From: Elusimicrobiota bacterium | Lineage (GTDB): Bacteria; Elusimicrobiota; Elusimicrobia; UBA1565; UBA9628 | Reading direction: 5' to 3' | Assembly: GCA_023249645.1 (NCBI GenBank) | Contig: JAHFCF010000012.1 | Coordinates: 20,543 to 77,026 of the forward strand | Length of the DNA stretch: 56,484 bases | Part shown: piece after piece, positions 17,371 to 25,485 of the stretch | Position numbering within the stretch: position 1 is the stretch's first letter | Layout of the letters: every line of letters begins with the position of its first letter | Program-made: the position numbers and the translations under genes | Notes under the pieces: model-generated | Seen by the model: only the letters and a program-made list of their open reading frames with translations | Databases searched by the model: none | What the model was told of the DNA's origin: nothing

Positions 17371-18626
17371 CGCCAGATCACGTCGCGCAAGTGCAGGACC
17401 AAGCCGCGCCAGGAGGGCGCCAAGAGCCAGACCGCTATATTGAGAATGCCCCAGCCAGCCGCGCACGCCCTGAGCAGCTTCGGCCGGATCCGCTCATGCA
17501 AGGCCTGCGCCCCCAGACCGGCGAAAAGGATCAAGAGCGGGATGAATCCGAACCGATAACGAGAGACCGGCCCGCCAAAAAAAGTGAAAGCCGCGCTCAA
17601 GGAGAGCACGACGCCGGCCGCCGGCCAGAAGACGCGCCGATGCCGAGCGGTCCAAAGGCCGAAAAGAAAGAAAGGAACCAGGAAGGCATAGGTGATGTCA
17701 TAGTCCGGAAGGAATGGATAATAAGCGCTCGCAAGATCGAACAGGTAGGCCTTGACTTGCCGCGGCCAACTCAGCCGGCGGCGAAGGTCCTGGAAAGCGG
17801 ACCGATAGGAGCGGTCTCTCTCCAGCTCATCGAGACCTTCGAGGGGCTGATACACGGGCCCCAGCTCGGCTGAGTCGCGCAAAGGGAGGCGCAGCCCCAT
17901 ATAGAGGGTGCAGGAGCCCTTGGTGGTGGCGGGGACCAAACGATGGAATATCGCGAAATTTCTCGTCGTCCAGACAGCCGCGCACAGGGCGACGACCAAA
18001 AGGCCGAGCGAGGCCGCCTTGCGCGGAAAAGATCTCAACAACCACGGCAGCGCGACAAAGAGGAGCAGGGCCCATGGCAGGATCTCCGGCCGCACCAGAT
18101 AGGCGCAGCCGAGCCCAGCGCCTGCGCCCACAGCGCGCGTCCAGGGACTCCAGGATCCTCGGTGCAGCGCCGCGAAAGCCGCGGTGATCAGAAAGGCGTA
18201 GAAGCATTCGCTCAGGATGCTGGAGCAGGACTGTATCAGATCCCAGTTCAAGGCGCAGGCGATGGCGCACAACAAGGGCCATGGCTTCTCCAGCAGACTC
18301 TGCGCCAGGACATAGAGCAGCAGGCAGGTCAGCGCCCCCAGCACGCACTGGGCCCATTGCACGGCCAGGAAGGAATGTCCGCACAGGAAATAGACGATGG
18401 CGAGAAAGAGCGGATAGCCAGGCATCCGTGAGGCTCGCTCGCCCGCCGGCAGAGAGCCCGCGAACTCTCCCGCTGAGACCAGATGGACGGCATAGGCGTC
18501 GTATTCCACGGCGTCGTTGCTCAGGCGTGCCGGCGCTCCTTGGGACCAGACAAAAGCCAATCGGACCGCCAGGGCCAGCAGGCCGACCAGGAAGACTCCG
18601 CGATTCCCGGATAGGATCGCGTTCAC
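17367..18626 (-). CDS. GT39/ArnT-like polyprenyl-phosphate-dependent glycosyltransferase
   Basis: About 419 aa with 10 or more hydrophobic helices. The first extracytoplasmic loop carries the acidic motif 'LSNDAVEYDAYA' and 'SRMPGYPLFLAI', as in dolichyl-phosphate-mannose mannosyltransferase and ArnT families. These move a sugar from a lipid-phosphate donor to an acceptor outside the membrane. Start choice: a GTG at 18626 overlaps the stop of the upstream GT2 gene (GTGA), matching the tight coupling of this operon. An in-frame ATG at 18674 would give a 52-bp overlap and 16 more residues. The upstream GT2 would load the lipid carrier, so the two form a plausible donor-transfer pair. Confidence 0.75.
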   Translation of the reverse strand: MNAILSGNRGVFLVGLLALAVRLAFVWSQGAPARLSNDAVEYDAYAVHLVSAGEFAGSLPAGERASRMPGYPLFLAIVYFLCGHSFLAVQWAQCVLGALTCLLLYVLAQSLLEKPWPLLCAIACALNWDLIQSCSSILSECFYAFLITAAFAALHRGSWSPWTRAVGAGAGLGCAYLVRPEILPWALLLFVALPWLLRSFPRKAASLGLLVVALCAAVWTTRNFAIFHRLVPATTKGSCTLYMGLRLPLRDSAELGPVYQPLEGLDELERDRSYRSAFQDLRRRLSWPRQVKAYLFDLASAYYPFLPDYDITYAFLVPFFLFGLWTARHRRVFWPAAGVVLSLSAAFTFFGGPVSRYRFGFIPLLILFAGLGAQALHERIRPKLLRACAAGWGILNIAVWLLAPSWRGLVLHLRDVIWR

Positions 18627-19489
18627 GACCGTCGAGAGGAAAAAAGCCTGATCGAATCCAGGAGGCAGCCGCAAAGGAAGACGAACAGGGCGGCGATCCC
18701 GGCCAGGAGGGAGGCGATGAGGCGGCCGCCCAGAGCGAAGCAGACGCTCAAAATCAACGGCAGCAAGCTGAGCACGACGCAGAATTTCAGGGGATTGAAG
18801 TAGAGGATGATCTCGAGCATCAGCTGAAGCATCCGGAGCATGTCGCGCAGCACACGGACCTTAGATCTCCCGACCCGCGCCCTGAACTCGATGGGGACGA
18901 ACTTCACGGGCAAGGCCTCCTGGATGAAGGAGAGCGTGATGGTCGTGGAGAAAGAATAGCCGTAGCAGCGGATGGGCATGTGGATCTGCTGCGCGGTCTT
19001 GCGCACGAGCCGCAAGCCTGAGTTGGGGTCCGGGATGCGGACGCCCGCGACGAATTTCGAGAGCGCCAGTTGGACCCAGCGCAGAAAAGCCCTCAGCGGG
19101 GTGCCCCAGAAGAGACTTCCCTGGCGGGCTCCGATGACCATGTCGAAATCCGGCGCATAGGGCAGGAGCTTGAGCAGCTCTTGCGGCGGATAGGAACCGT
19201 CGCCGTCGATGGTCGCGACCCAGTCGAAGCGGGCTTGATCGAAACCGGTCTGCAGGGCCTTGCCGTAGCCCCTATTGCAGGGATGACGCACCACACGGTC
19301 AGCGGCGAGCTGGGCGATCGCGGCCGTCCGGTCATCCGAGCCGTCGTCCACGACGAGGACTTCATAGTCGCTGCCGCGCTGGAAGCCGGCCTGGTGCAGG
19401 CAGCGGTGCAGGCCGCCGATCAAGTCCTGGATGCCGCCTTCTTCGTTGTAGGCCGGGATGACGACGCTTAAGGAGATCTTCTTGTCCAT
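18623..19489 (-). CDS. Polyprenyl-phosphate sugar synthase-like family 2 glycosyltransferase
   Basis: About 288 aa. N-terminal GT2 domain: 'LSVVIPAYNEEGGIQ', 'EVLVVDDGSDDRT', 'NRGYGKALQTG', the catalytic 'VATIDGDGSYPP' and 'DPNSGLRLVRK'. Two C-terminal helices (about 228-285) anchor it, as in GtrB/DPM1-type enzymes. The start is the ATG at 19489, preceded by AAGGA seven bases away; longer in-frame starts (19510, 19549) lie in or beyond the promoter. It is first in the GT2-GT39-radical SAM operon. Confidence 0.8.
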   Translation of the reverse strand: MDKKISLSVVIPAYNEEGGIQDLIGGLHRCLHQAGFQRGSDYEVLVVDDGSDDRTAAIAQLAADRVVRHPCNRGYGKALQTGFDQARFDWVATIDGDGSYPPQELLKLLPYAPDFDMVIGARQGSLFWGTPLRAFLRWVQLALSKFVAGVRIPDPNSGLRLVRKTAQQIHMPIRCYGYSFSTTITLSFIQEALPVKFVPIEFRARVGRSKVRVLRDMLRMLQLMLEIILYFNPLKFCVVLSLLPLILSVCFALGGRLIASLLAGIAALFVFLCGCLLDSIRLFSSRRS

Positions 19490-19508
19490 GGAGGTCCTTG
19501 CAAGCGCC

Positions 19509-19559
19509 ATTATAACATGTCTATCAAGACTTGAAAATGTAACACCCATCCATTATTCT
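19509..19559. promoter_or_regulatory. Divergent promoters for the glycosyltransferase operon (-) and TPR gene (+)
   Basis: Minus: TTTTCA (complement of 19532-19537), 17-nt spacer, TATAAT (19509-19514). Plus: TTGAAA (19531-19536), 17-nt spacer, TATTCT (19554-19559), then 8 nt to the ATG at 19568. The two -35 hexamers overlap on opposite strands, so use of one should hinder the other. Confidence 0.5.
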
Positions 19560-19567
19560 TGACTCGT

Positions 19568-22369
19568 ATGGCATTTCCCTGGAGGAACACGCGGCTCGCG
19601 CTGGCCCTAGCCGTCGTCGTTTGCGGACGTGTGGCAGCACAAACGCCTGCCTCGGACCCCGCGCATGAAGCCCTGGCTCTCCTGCTGCGGATGGATTTCA
19701 GCGCAGCCCTTTCCACGGCTGATGCCGCGATCAAGACGGACAAGAACCAAGCTGCCGCCTGGGTCGTGAAAGCGCGCGCCGAAGAAGCCCTGGGCGATCG
19801 GATGCGCATGGCTCAAGACGCTGCTACAGCTCTTGCCAAGCTCGGAACATCCGCCCTGGATGCCGACGCCCTGGTCGTGCGGGGCTCCGCGCGCCTGCTG
19901 CAGGCAACGACAGGCGAAGCTCTGGCTGATTTCGAATCCGCCCTGCAAGCCAAAAAGGACTTCGCCGAGGCCTATGCCGGCCGGGCCAGGGTTTGGCACA
20001 CCCAGGGCGAATCCTCCAAGGAACTCTCCGACCTAGAAGACGCCCTGCGCCTCGATCCCCAACCCCTCTATTACCACAATCAGGCTCGCGCCTTTTACGA
20101 CTCAGGAAAATACGATCAGGCCGTGGCCGACCTCGCCCAGGCGCTCGCTCTCAATGCCCGTTCCTACGCTTCGTTCGGACTTTTAGGGACCGTCCTGGCC
20201 CGCAAAGGCGACACGGCCAGGGCTCTGAAAGCTTATGGAAAGGCCATCGCCCTCAATGCGGACTACGCCTACGCCTACCTGGGCCGCGCGGCGCTCGAAC
20301 TCTCGCAAGGAGCAGACGCGGCAGGCTTCCAGGATCTCGACGACGCCGTGCGCATCGACGACCGAGACGGCGTCTCCCGCTTCAACCGGGCCGAGGCGTA
20401 CTGGAAAACCGGGCGCCGCGAGGAGGCCCTGGCCGACTGGCGCCGGGTTACGGCCTCGGGCCAGCTCGACCATCGTCTCGCCCTAGCCGCGGCGGAGCGC
20501 TTTACCCAGGCGCTTCTCTGGAAAGAGGCGGCGCAAGCCTATGACCGCGCCCATACCTTGAATCCAGGCACTGCCGAGCCGGCCCAATCCTGGATCACGC
20601 GCGGCCGGCTCGCCTTGAGCCTGGGCCGGACGCAGGAGGCCATGGAGCATTTCGAACGGGCTCTCAAGCTCGAGCCGCAGAATGCCGCGGCTTACGCGGG
20701 TCGCGCCAAGGCCCTGGCGCGCGAGGGGAAGACGGAGTTCGCCCTCTCGGATTTCGACGCCGCCATCACCGTGGATCCCAAATCGGCTGAAGCCTACAAT
20801 GGCCGCGGCATCCTTTACGCCGACTCTCAGGCCGACCTGCCCAAGGCTCTGGCTGACTTCATGGCCGCAGTCGAGCTGGCGCCCGCCGCGCCCGACTACC
20901 GCTTCAACCTCGGCCTGGCCCAGCTCAAGGCGCACAGCTATCTCCAGGCCGTGGCCTCCTTCGACAAAGCCCTCAACCTCAAGGGCCCCGCCGCCGCCAT
21001 CCTCGAAGCCCGGACCGACGCCGAGGCCAAACTCGGCGATCAGGGCGCCGCCCTGCGCGATGCGCAAGCTCTCGTGGAGAAAGACCGCCGCAACCCGACC
21101 GCCTACGACGCGCTGGCGGCCGTGCACCTGGCCGCCCATGACGAGGCAGGAGCCGTCCGCGACCTGACGCAGGCCCTGGCCTTGGACCCCAAATCCCTTC
21201 CCGCCCTCCTGCACCGGGGGGGGGCTCTCGGCGCCCTGGGAGACCTCAAGGCCGCTGTCGAGGATTTCAAGAAGGCCGCGAAGATCGATGAGGGATCGAG
21301 CGCCGCCTGGACGGGCCTGTGCACGGCCCAGCGCCTGAACGGAGATTTCAGAGCAGCGCTCGCGAGCTGCTCGCGCGCCTTGGAGATCGATGAAGCCGAT
21401 CAAGGCGCGCTCATCCAAAGGGGCCTCAGCGCCCTGCATATGGGCAAAACCGACCAAGCGGTCTCGGATCTGAGCGCCGCTTCGCGCCTCGGAGCGCGCC
21501 GCGCCGAGAGCCTTTTGGGAGAATCCTACGCCCATGTCCTGGCCAAACAGTACAAAGAGGCGCACAAAGCCTACCGACTGGCCATGGACCTCGATGCCGG
21601 CGCCAAGACCTTCCAGGCGGGATTCGGCCCTTCCCGCGGCAGCGCGGACGCCTACGCTCCCGCCGTGCTCAGCGCCGAGGCCCTGGGCTCTGCGGATCTC
21701 GCCGACCCTGACGCCTTTGTCGTCAGGGCCGATGCCCTGCGCAACGCCGGGCAGACCGCTCAAGCCATCCAGGGATACACCAAGGCCATGGAACTCGACG
21801 GCACCCTGGCCTCGGCCTATGTCGGCCGCGGGATCTGCCTGTTCAGCCAAGACTCGCAGGACGCGGCCCACCAGGATTTCCTGCGGGCCATCGAGCTCGC
21901 TGGCTCGGACATCGACGCGCATCTGAGGCTGGCGACCCTGCTGACGGCCCAGGGCCGCGACAAGGAAGCCCTGGACCAGATCGCGGCCGCGCTCAAGCTG
22001 GACCCAAAAAACGCCCAGGCCTATTGGCGAGCCGGCAATGTCCGCTACTTTGAGAAGGATTTTGAAAAAGCCCTTGAGAATTATAAGCTCGCGGTTAAAA
22101 ATGACGGGGCGTCCGCCGTGGCCCACAACGGGATGGGCATGGGCTATTTCGCCTTGCGCCGCTATCGGGAGGCCATCGAGGAGTTCAGCCACGCCGCGGC
22201 TTTGGCGCCGTTCGTCGACCTCTACCGCCGCAACCGCGCCTCGGCCTACGTCAACCTGCGCCAGCTTCCCAATGCCATCGTCGAGTACAGGAGCGCCGCT
22301 TTCCTTAATACAGACCCCGTCCAGGTCGGCGAATACCAGAAGCTCATCCAGGAATGCGAAGCCCATTGA
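19568..22369 (+). CDS. Large exported TPR-repeat protein
   Basis: 933 aa. Signal peptide 'MAFPWRNTRLALALAVVVCGRVAAQ', then tandem 34-residue tetratricopeptide repeats almost to the end. Typical units read 'AEAYNGRGILYADSQADLPKALADFMAAVELAPAAP' or 'AQAYWRAGNVRYFEKDFEKALENYKLAVKNDGAS', with the W/L-G-Y-A-F-A-P signature. TPR solenoids are protein-binding scaffolds; outside the cytoplasm they often serve in envelope assembly, secretion or polysaccharide export. The start is the ATG at 19568 rather than the in-frame TTG at 19559, which is part of the -10 region. The stop is one base before a REP-A element, so the element lies directly at the gene's 3' end. Confidence 0.85.
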   Translation: MAFPWRNTRLALALAVVVCGRVAAQTPASDPAHEALALLLRMDFSAALSTADAAIKTDKNQAAAWVVKARAEEALGDRMRMAQDAATALAKLGTSALDADALVVRGSARLLQATTGEALADFESALQAKKDFAEAYAGRARVWHTQGESSKELSDLEDALRLDPQPLYYHNQARAFYDSGKYDQAVADLAQALALNARSYASFGLLGTVLARKGDTARALKAYGKAIALNADYAYAYLGRAALELSQGADAAGFQDLDDAVRIDDRDGVSRFNRAEAYWKTGRREEALADWRRVTASGQLDHRLALAAAERFTQALLWKEAAQAYDRAHTLNPGTAEPAQSWITRGRLALSLGRTQEAMEHFERALKLEPQNAAAYAGRAKALAREGKTEFALSDFDAAITVDPKSAEAYNGRGILYADSQADLPKALADFMAAVELAPAAPDYRFNLGLAQLKAHSYLQAVASFDKALNLKGPAAAILEARTDAEAKLGDQGAALRDAQALVEKDRRNPTAYDALAAVHLAAHDEAGAVRDLTQALALDPKSLPALLHRGGALGALGDLKAAVEDFKKAAKIDEGSSAAWTGLCTAQRLNGDFRAALASCSRALEIDEADQGALIQRGLSALHMGKTDQAVSDLSAASRLGARRAESLLGESYAHVLAKQYKEAHKAYRLAMDLDAGAKTFQAGFGPSRGSADAYAPAVLSAEALGSADLADPDAFVVRADALRNAGQTAQAIQGYTKAMELDGTLASAYVGRGICLFSQDSQDAAHQDFLRAIELAGSDIDAHLRLATLLTAQGRDKEALDQIAAALKLDPKNAQAYWRAGNVRYFEKDFEKALENYKLAVKNDGASAVAHNGMGMGYFALRRYREAIEEFSHAAALAPFVDLYRRNRASAYVNLRQLPNAIVEYRSAAFLNTDPVQVGEYQKLIQECEAH

Positions 22370-22370
22370 T

Positions 22371-22621
22371 GGGGTCAGGTCTTGATTTGTGACTGAGATT
22401 CATGGGAACGCAATACAAGTAGGTGGATTGTAGTTTGTTCCTTACAATAAGAAGCATTTTGTCGCTTGCGGCCTATAGGCCGCAAGCCCGACGCGAGAGT
22501 GCTCCTTTCTCGCGTCGCACTTATGAAAGATTTTTCATGACGTTTGTAATGACAGCAATACGGCTGTCTTCCCAGAAGTGGGCGTACCTCTAATCTCAGT
22601 CACAAATCAAGACCTGACCCC
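22371..22621. mobile_element. REP-A-bounded non-autonomous element (251 bp)
   Basis: Perfect 28-bp terminal inverted repeats at 22371-22398 and 22594-22621, beginning GGGGTCAGGTCTTGA. The ends differ at only two positions from those of the RAYT unit at 40.8 kb, and both arms carry the same two changes. Inside are a perfect 24-bp palindrome (22464-22487, GCTTGCGGCC centre TATA), a 10-bp-stem hairpin (22489-22517) and a smaller TGAAA/TTTCA hairpin. No ORF is present. It resembles a miniature element mobilised in trans by the RAYT transposase. It fills the gap between the TPR gene and metF, whose -35-like CTGACC lies in its right end. Confidence 0.8.
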
Positions 22622-22637
22622 ATCTAAGCGCATTTGC

Positions 22638-22643
22638 TAAAAT
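22638..22643 (+). promoter_or_regulatory. -10 box of metF
   Basis: TAAAAT, 6 nt before the GTG start of metF. CTGACC at 22614-22619, inside the right terminal repeat of the REP-A element, is 18 nt upstream and could act as the -35. Confidence 0.4.
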
Positions 22644-22649
22644 AGGTGC

Positions 22650-23507
22650 GTGGACATCCCGGAGCTCTTCACGCGCCGCGAACCGGTCTTTTCCTTCGAA
22701 TTCTTCCTGCCCAAGGATCCCGCGAAGACAGACTCCTTCCTCGCGGACGTGCGCTCGCTCAAAGCCCTAAATCCCTCCTTCGTGACCCTGACCTACGGCT
22801 CGGGAGGCTCGACGCGCGAGCGAAACATCGAGGTAGTCGGCCGCATGCAGAAGGAGATCGGCATCGAAACGGTGTGCCATCTGACCGGCATCGCCCACAC
22901 CCGCGCCGAGATGTTCCACAACATCGAGCGCATCGAAGCGTCCGGCATTAGGCACATCATGGCCCTGCGCGGCGACCTGCCTCTGGAGTGGACGGGCGCG
23001 CTCCCAGGAGATTTCCCGTACGCCGTGGACCTGGTGCGCTTCATCCGCAAGGCGGGCGGCTTTCGCATGGCCGTGGCCGGCTACCCGGAGAAACATCCGG
23101 AAGCGTCCAATTTCGCCGAGGACCTCCAGCGCCTGGCGACCAAGGTCAGCGCCGGCGCAGACTGGGTCGTGACGCAGCTCTTCTTCGACAACCGGCATTA
23201 CTTTGACTTCGTGGCCGCCGCGCGCCGGCAGGGCATCACGGTCCCCATCGTTCCCGGCATCATGCCGGTGACCAGCTACGCCCAGCTCAAGCGCTTCACC
23301 ACGCTTTGCGGCGCCTCCATACCGCCCGCCATGGCCGCTCACTTAGAAGAAATCCATGAGGACGCGGACGCAGTGGTGCGCTACGGCATCGAATGGGCCT
23401 CACGCCAATGCCGGGAACTCCTGGACCGCGGAGCTCCAGGCATCCACTTCTACACGCTCAACCGCTCGCATTCCACCTCCGAGATACTCTCCCGGCTCAA
23501 ATCCTAG
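22650..23507 (+). CDS. metF: Methylenetetrahydrofolate reductase
   Basis: 285 aa TIM-barrel flavoenzyme that reduces 5,10-methylene-THF to 5-methyl-THF for methionine synthesis. Family blocks are 'VFSFEFFLPKDP', 'FVTLTYGSGGSTRE', 'VCHLTGIAHTRAEM', 'HIMALRGDLP', 'GYPEKHPEA', 'GADWVVTQLFFDN' and 'PIVPGIMPVTSYAQL', ending with 'GIHFYTLNRSHST'. These are the substrate and FAD-binding segments, and the length is that of bacterial MetF. It starts at GTG 22650; a leaderless transcript is predicted. No methionine synthase gene is in view, but the methylthioribose isomerase MtnA at 34.7 kb belongs to the same methionine economy. Confidence 0.93.
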   Translation: MDIPELFTRREPVFSFEFFLPKDPAKTDSFLADVRSLKALNPSFVTLTYGSGGSTRERNIEVVGRMQKEIGIETVCHLTGIAHTRAEMFHNIERIEASGIRHIMALRGDLPLEWTGALPGDFPYAVDLVRFIRKAGGFRMAVAGYPEKHPEASNFAEDLQRLATKVSAGADWVVTQLFFDNRHYFDFVAAARRQGITVPIVPGIMPVTSYAQLKRFTTLCGASIPPAMAAHLEEIHEDADAVVRYGIEWASRQCRELLDRGAPGIHFYTLNRSHSTSEILSRLKS

Positions 23508-23514
23508 GCCGGAA

Positions 23515-23542
23515 TATGGAAAATACGAGAAGGTCTGACCCC
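23515..23542 (-). repeat. REP-C repeat overlapping the start of lhgO
   Basis: On the minus strand it reads GGGGTCAGACCTT, then CTCGTATTTTCC. The plus strand supplies the ATG and first codons of lhgO (MENTRRSDP). An inverted partner is at 29323-29351. It shares the GGGGTCAG core with REP-A but has a different tail, and no RAYT with this end is in the window. Confidence 0.65.
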
Positions 23543-24631
23543 ATCGTAGTCGTTGGCGCGGGCGTGGTAGGTTTGGCGATCGCCGCACGCCTGGCCAGGC
23601 CCGACAACACGGTCGTCGTCCTGGAGCGCCACGAGCGCCACGGCCTGGAGACCTCTTCGCGCAACAGCGAGGTCATCCATGCCGGGCTTTACTATCCCTC
23701 GAAAAGCCTCAAAGCCCGGCTCTGCGTGGAAGGCAGCCGCAGGCTCTACGACCTGGGGAAAAAACACGGCATCTTCTGCCGCAAGACGGGCAAGCTCCTC
23801 GCGGCCTGCGCTCCCGAAGAGATCACCCAACTGGAATGCCTCTACGCGCAAGGGCGGACCAACGGCGTCGAGGGCCTTCGCCTCGTGGACCAAAAAGAGA
23901 TCGCACGCCTGGCCCCCGGAGTGCGCGCCATCGCCGGCCTTTGGTCCGCCGAGACAGGCATCATCGACAGCGAGGAGCTCATGCGCCATTTCCTCCTCAA
24001 GGCCCAAGACAACGGCGCCATCTTCCTCTGGAACTCGGAGCTCGCCAGCGTCCAAAGAAAAGACGGGATCTATCATCTGCGCGTGAAAAACAGCGAAGAG
24101 GTCATCGAAGCCCGCCGGGTGATCAACTCCGCGGGACTGGCCTCGGACCAGGTCGCGGCCATGGCCGGAGTGGACATCGAGGAAGCGGGCTGCCGGCTGC
24201 ATTGGTTCAAGGGCGAATATTTCAGCCTGCGCCGCCCCCTGCCCGTGAGTTGCCTGGTCTATCCGGTCCCGGCCCGCCACTCTTTGGGCATCCACCTGGC
24301 CGTGGACCGCCAGGGCCGCCATCGCCTGGGACCCAATGCCTTTGCCGTCGATTCGCTCGATTATGATGTGGACCTCCGGCACAAGGAAGCCTTTTACGAA
24401 GCCGCATCCCGGTATCTGCCGGACTTGAAGCTCGAGGACCTCTCGCCAGGGACGGCCGGCATCAGGCCCAAACTCTCGGCCGATGGGACATTCCGCGATT
24501 TCATCATCGCCGAAGAATCCTCCCGTGGTCTGCCCGGCTGGATCGACCTCATCGGCATCGAATCGCCGGGCCTGACCGCGAGCGCCGCCATCGCCGAGCG
24601 CGTGGCCGATTTGCTAGAATGCCCGGCTTGA
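23516..24631 (+). CDS. lhgO: L-2-hydroxyglutarate oxidase-like FAD-dependent oxidoreductase
   Basis: 371 aa. The FAD-binding Rossmann motif is G14-x-G16-x2-G19 in 'VVVGAGVVGLAIAARL'. Then come 'VVLERHERHGLETSSRNSEVIHAGLYYP', characteristic of the L-2-hydroxyglutarate dehydrogenase/LhgO group, 'VINSAGLASDQVA' and the closing 'IGIESPGLTASAAIAERVADLL'. LhgO oxidises L-2-hydroxyglutarate to 2-oxoglutarate; related proteins act on other 2-hydroxy acids. The first nine residues come from a REP-C repeat, so the native start codon seems to have been replaced. It overlaps tatT by 13 bp, linking it to a TRAP transporter that may import its carboxylate substrate (inference). Confidence 0.8.
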   Translation: MENTRRSDPIVVVGAGVVGLAIAARLARPDNTVVVLERHERHGLETSSRNSEVIHAGLYYPSKSLKARLCVEGSRRLYDLGKKHGIFCRKTGKLLAACAPEEITQLECLYAQGRTNGVEGLRLVDQKEIARLAPGVRAIAGLWSAETGIIDSEELMRHFLLKAQDNGAIFLWNSELASVQRKDGIYHLRVKNSEEVIEARRVINSAGLASDQVAAMAGVDIEEAGCRLHWFKGEYFSLRRPLPVSCLVYPVPARHSLGIHLAVDRQGRHRLGPNAFAVDSLDYDVDLRHKEAFYEAASRYLPDLKLEDLSPGTAGIRPKLSADGTFRDFIIAEESSRGLPGWIDLIGIESPGLTASAAIAERVADLLECPA

Positions 24632-25485
24632 AGAAGATCCTTCTTTTCGCCGGTCCCTGCCTCTGCTTCTTCGCGGGCTGCAGCTTCAGGTCCCTGGCCC
24701 TGCACTCCACCTCCGAGATCCTCGACGCGGGCAAGGCCGCCTATTACGACGAAGCCGACCCGGAACTCGCCAAGGAGGCTATGGCCTCGCAGCTCAAGCT
24801 CCTGGAAGTCCTGCTCAAGAACGAGCCGGATGACAAGCGCTTGAACGCGCTCGCCGCCGAAAGCTTCGGCGGCTACTCCTTCCTTTTTATAGAGGACTCC
24901 CAGCCCCAGCGCGCCAAGGCCTTCTATCTGCGCAGCCGCGACTATGCCCTCAAAGCCCTGGGGCCGCAGTGGCTCGCCCTGAGCCAAAAACCCTTGGATG
25001 ATTTCGAGTTGGCCCTCGCAACCTCCCAGAAGGCCGATGTGCCGGCGCTCTTCTGGGCGGCCTTCTCCTGGGCGGGCCTCATCAATCTCTCCCGAGACAC
25101 GCCGGCAGCCGTGGCCGAAATGCCCAAGGCCGTCGCCCTCATGAAGCGCAGCCAGGAACTCGATGCCTCCTACGATTTCGCCGGGGCCGATCTTTTCTTC
25201 GCCGTATACTTCGCCTCCCGCCCCAAGATCCTGGGAGGAGACACCGCCAAAGCCGAGGAGCTCTTTGCCGAGGCCCAGCGCCTGACAGGCGGCCAATATC
25301 TCATGATCTATCTCCTGGAGGCCAAGACGCTGGCCGTGGCCATGCAGGACCGCGCGCGCTTTCAAACGCTTCTCGACAAGGTCCGGGACTCTCCCGCAGG
25401 GATCCTGCCCGGCTCGCGCCTGGCCGACGAGACGGCCAAGCTCAAGGCCGAGGCCTTGAGAGGGAAGATCGATGAGCTCTTTTAA
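24619..25485 (+). CDS. tatT: TRAP-associated TatT-type TPR lipoprotein
   Basis: 288 aa. A lipoprotein signal ends in F-A-G-C21 ('LCFFAGC'). The rest is helical with TPR-like spacing and matches the layout of the TRAP-transporter T component known from Treponema pallidum (TatT, partner of the P protein). Useful markers are 'SFGGYSFLFIEDSQPQRAKAFYLRSRDYAL', 'FWAAFSWAGLINLSRD' and 'YDFAGADLFFAVYFASRPKILGGD'. It is thought to form a complex with the periplasmic ligand-binding P protein. It is encoded immediately before the P subunit (14-bp overlap), the arrangement expected for a TPAT-type TRAP system. Confidence 0.8.
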   Translation: MPGLKKILLFAGPCLCFFAGCSFRSLALHSTSEILDAGKAAYYDEADPELAKEAMASQLKLLEVLLKNEPDDKRLNALAAESFGGYSFLFIEDSQPQRAKAFYLRSRDYALKALGPQWLALSQKPLDDFELALATSQKADVPALFWAAFSWAGLINLSRDTPAAVAEMPKAVALMKRSQELDASYDFAGADLFFAVYFASRPKILGGDTAKAEELFAEAQRLTGGQYLMIYLLEAKTLAVAMQDRARFQTLLDKVRDSPAGILPGSRLADETAKLKAEALRGKIDELF

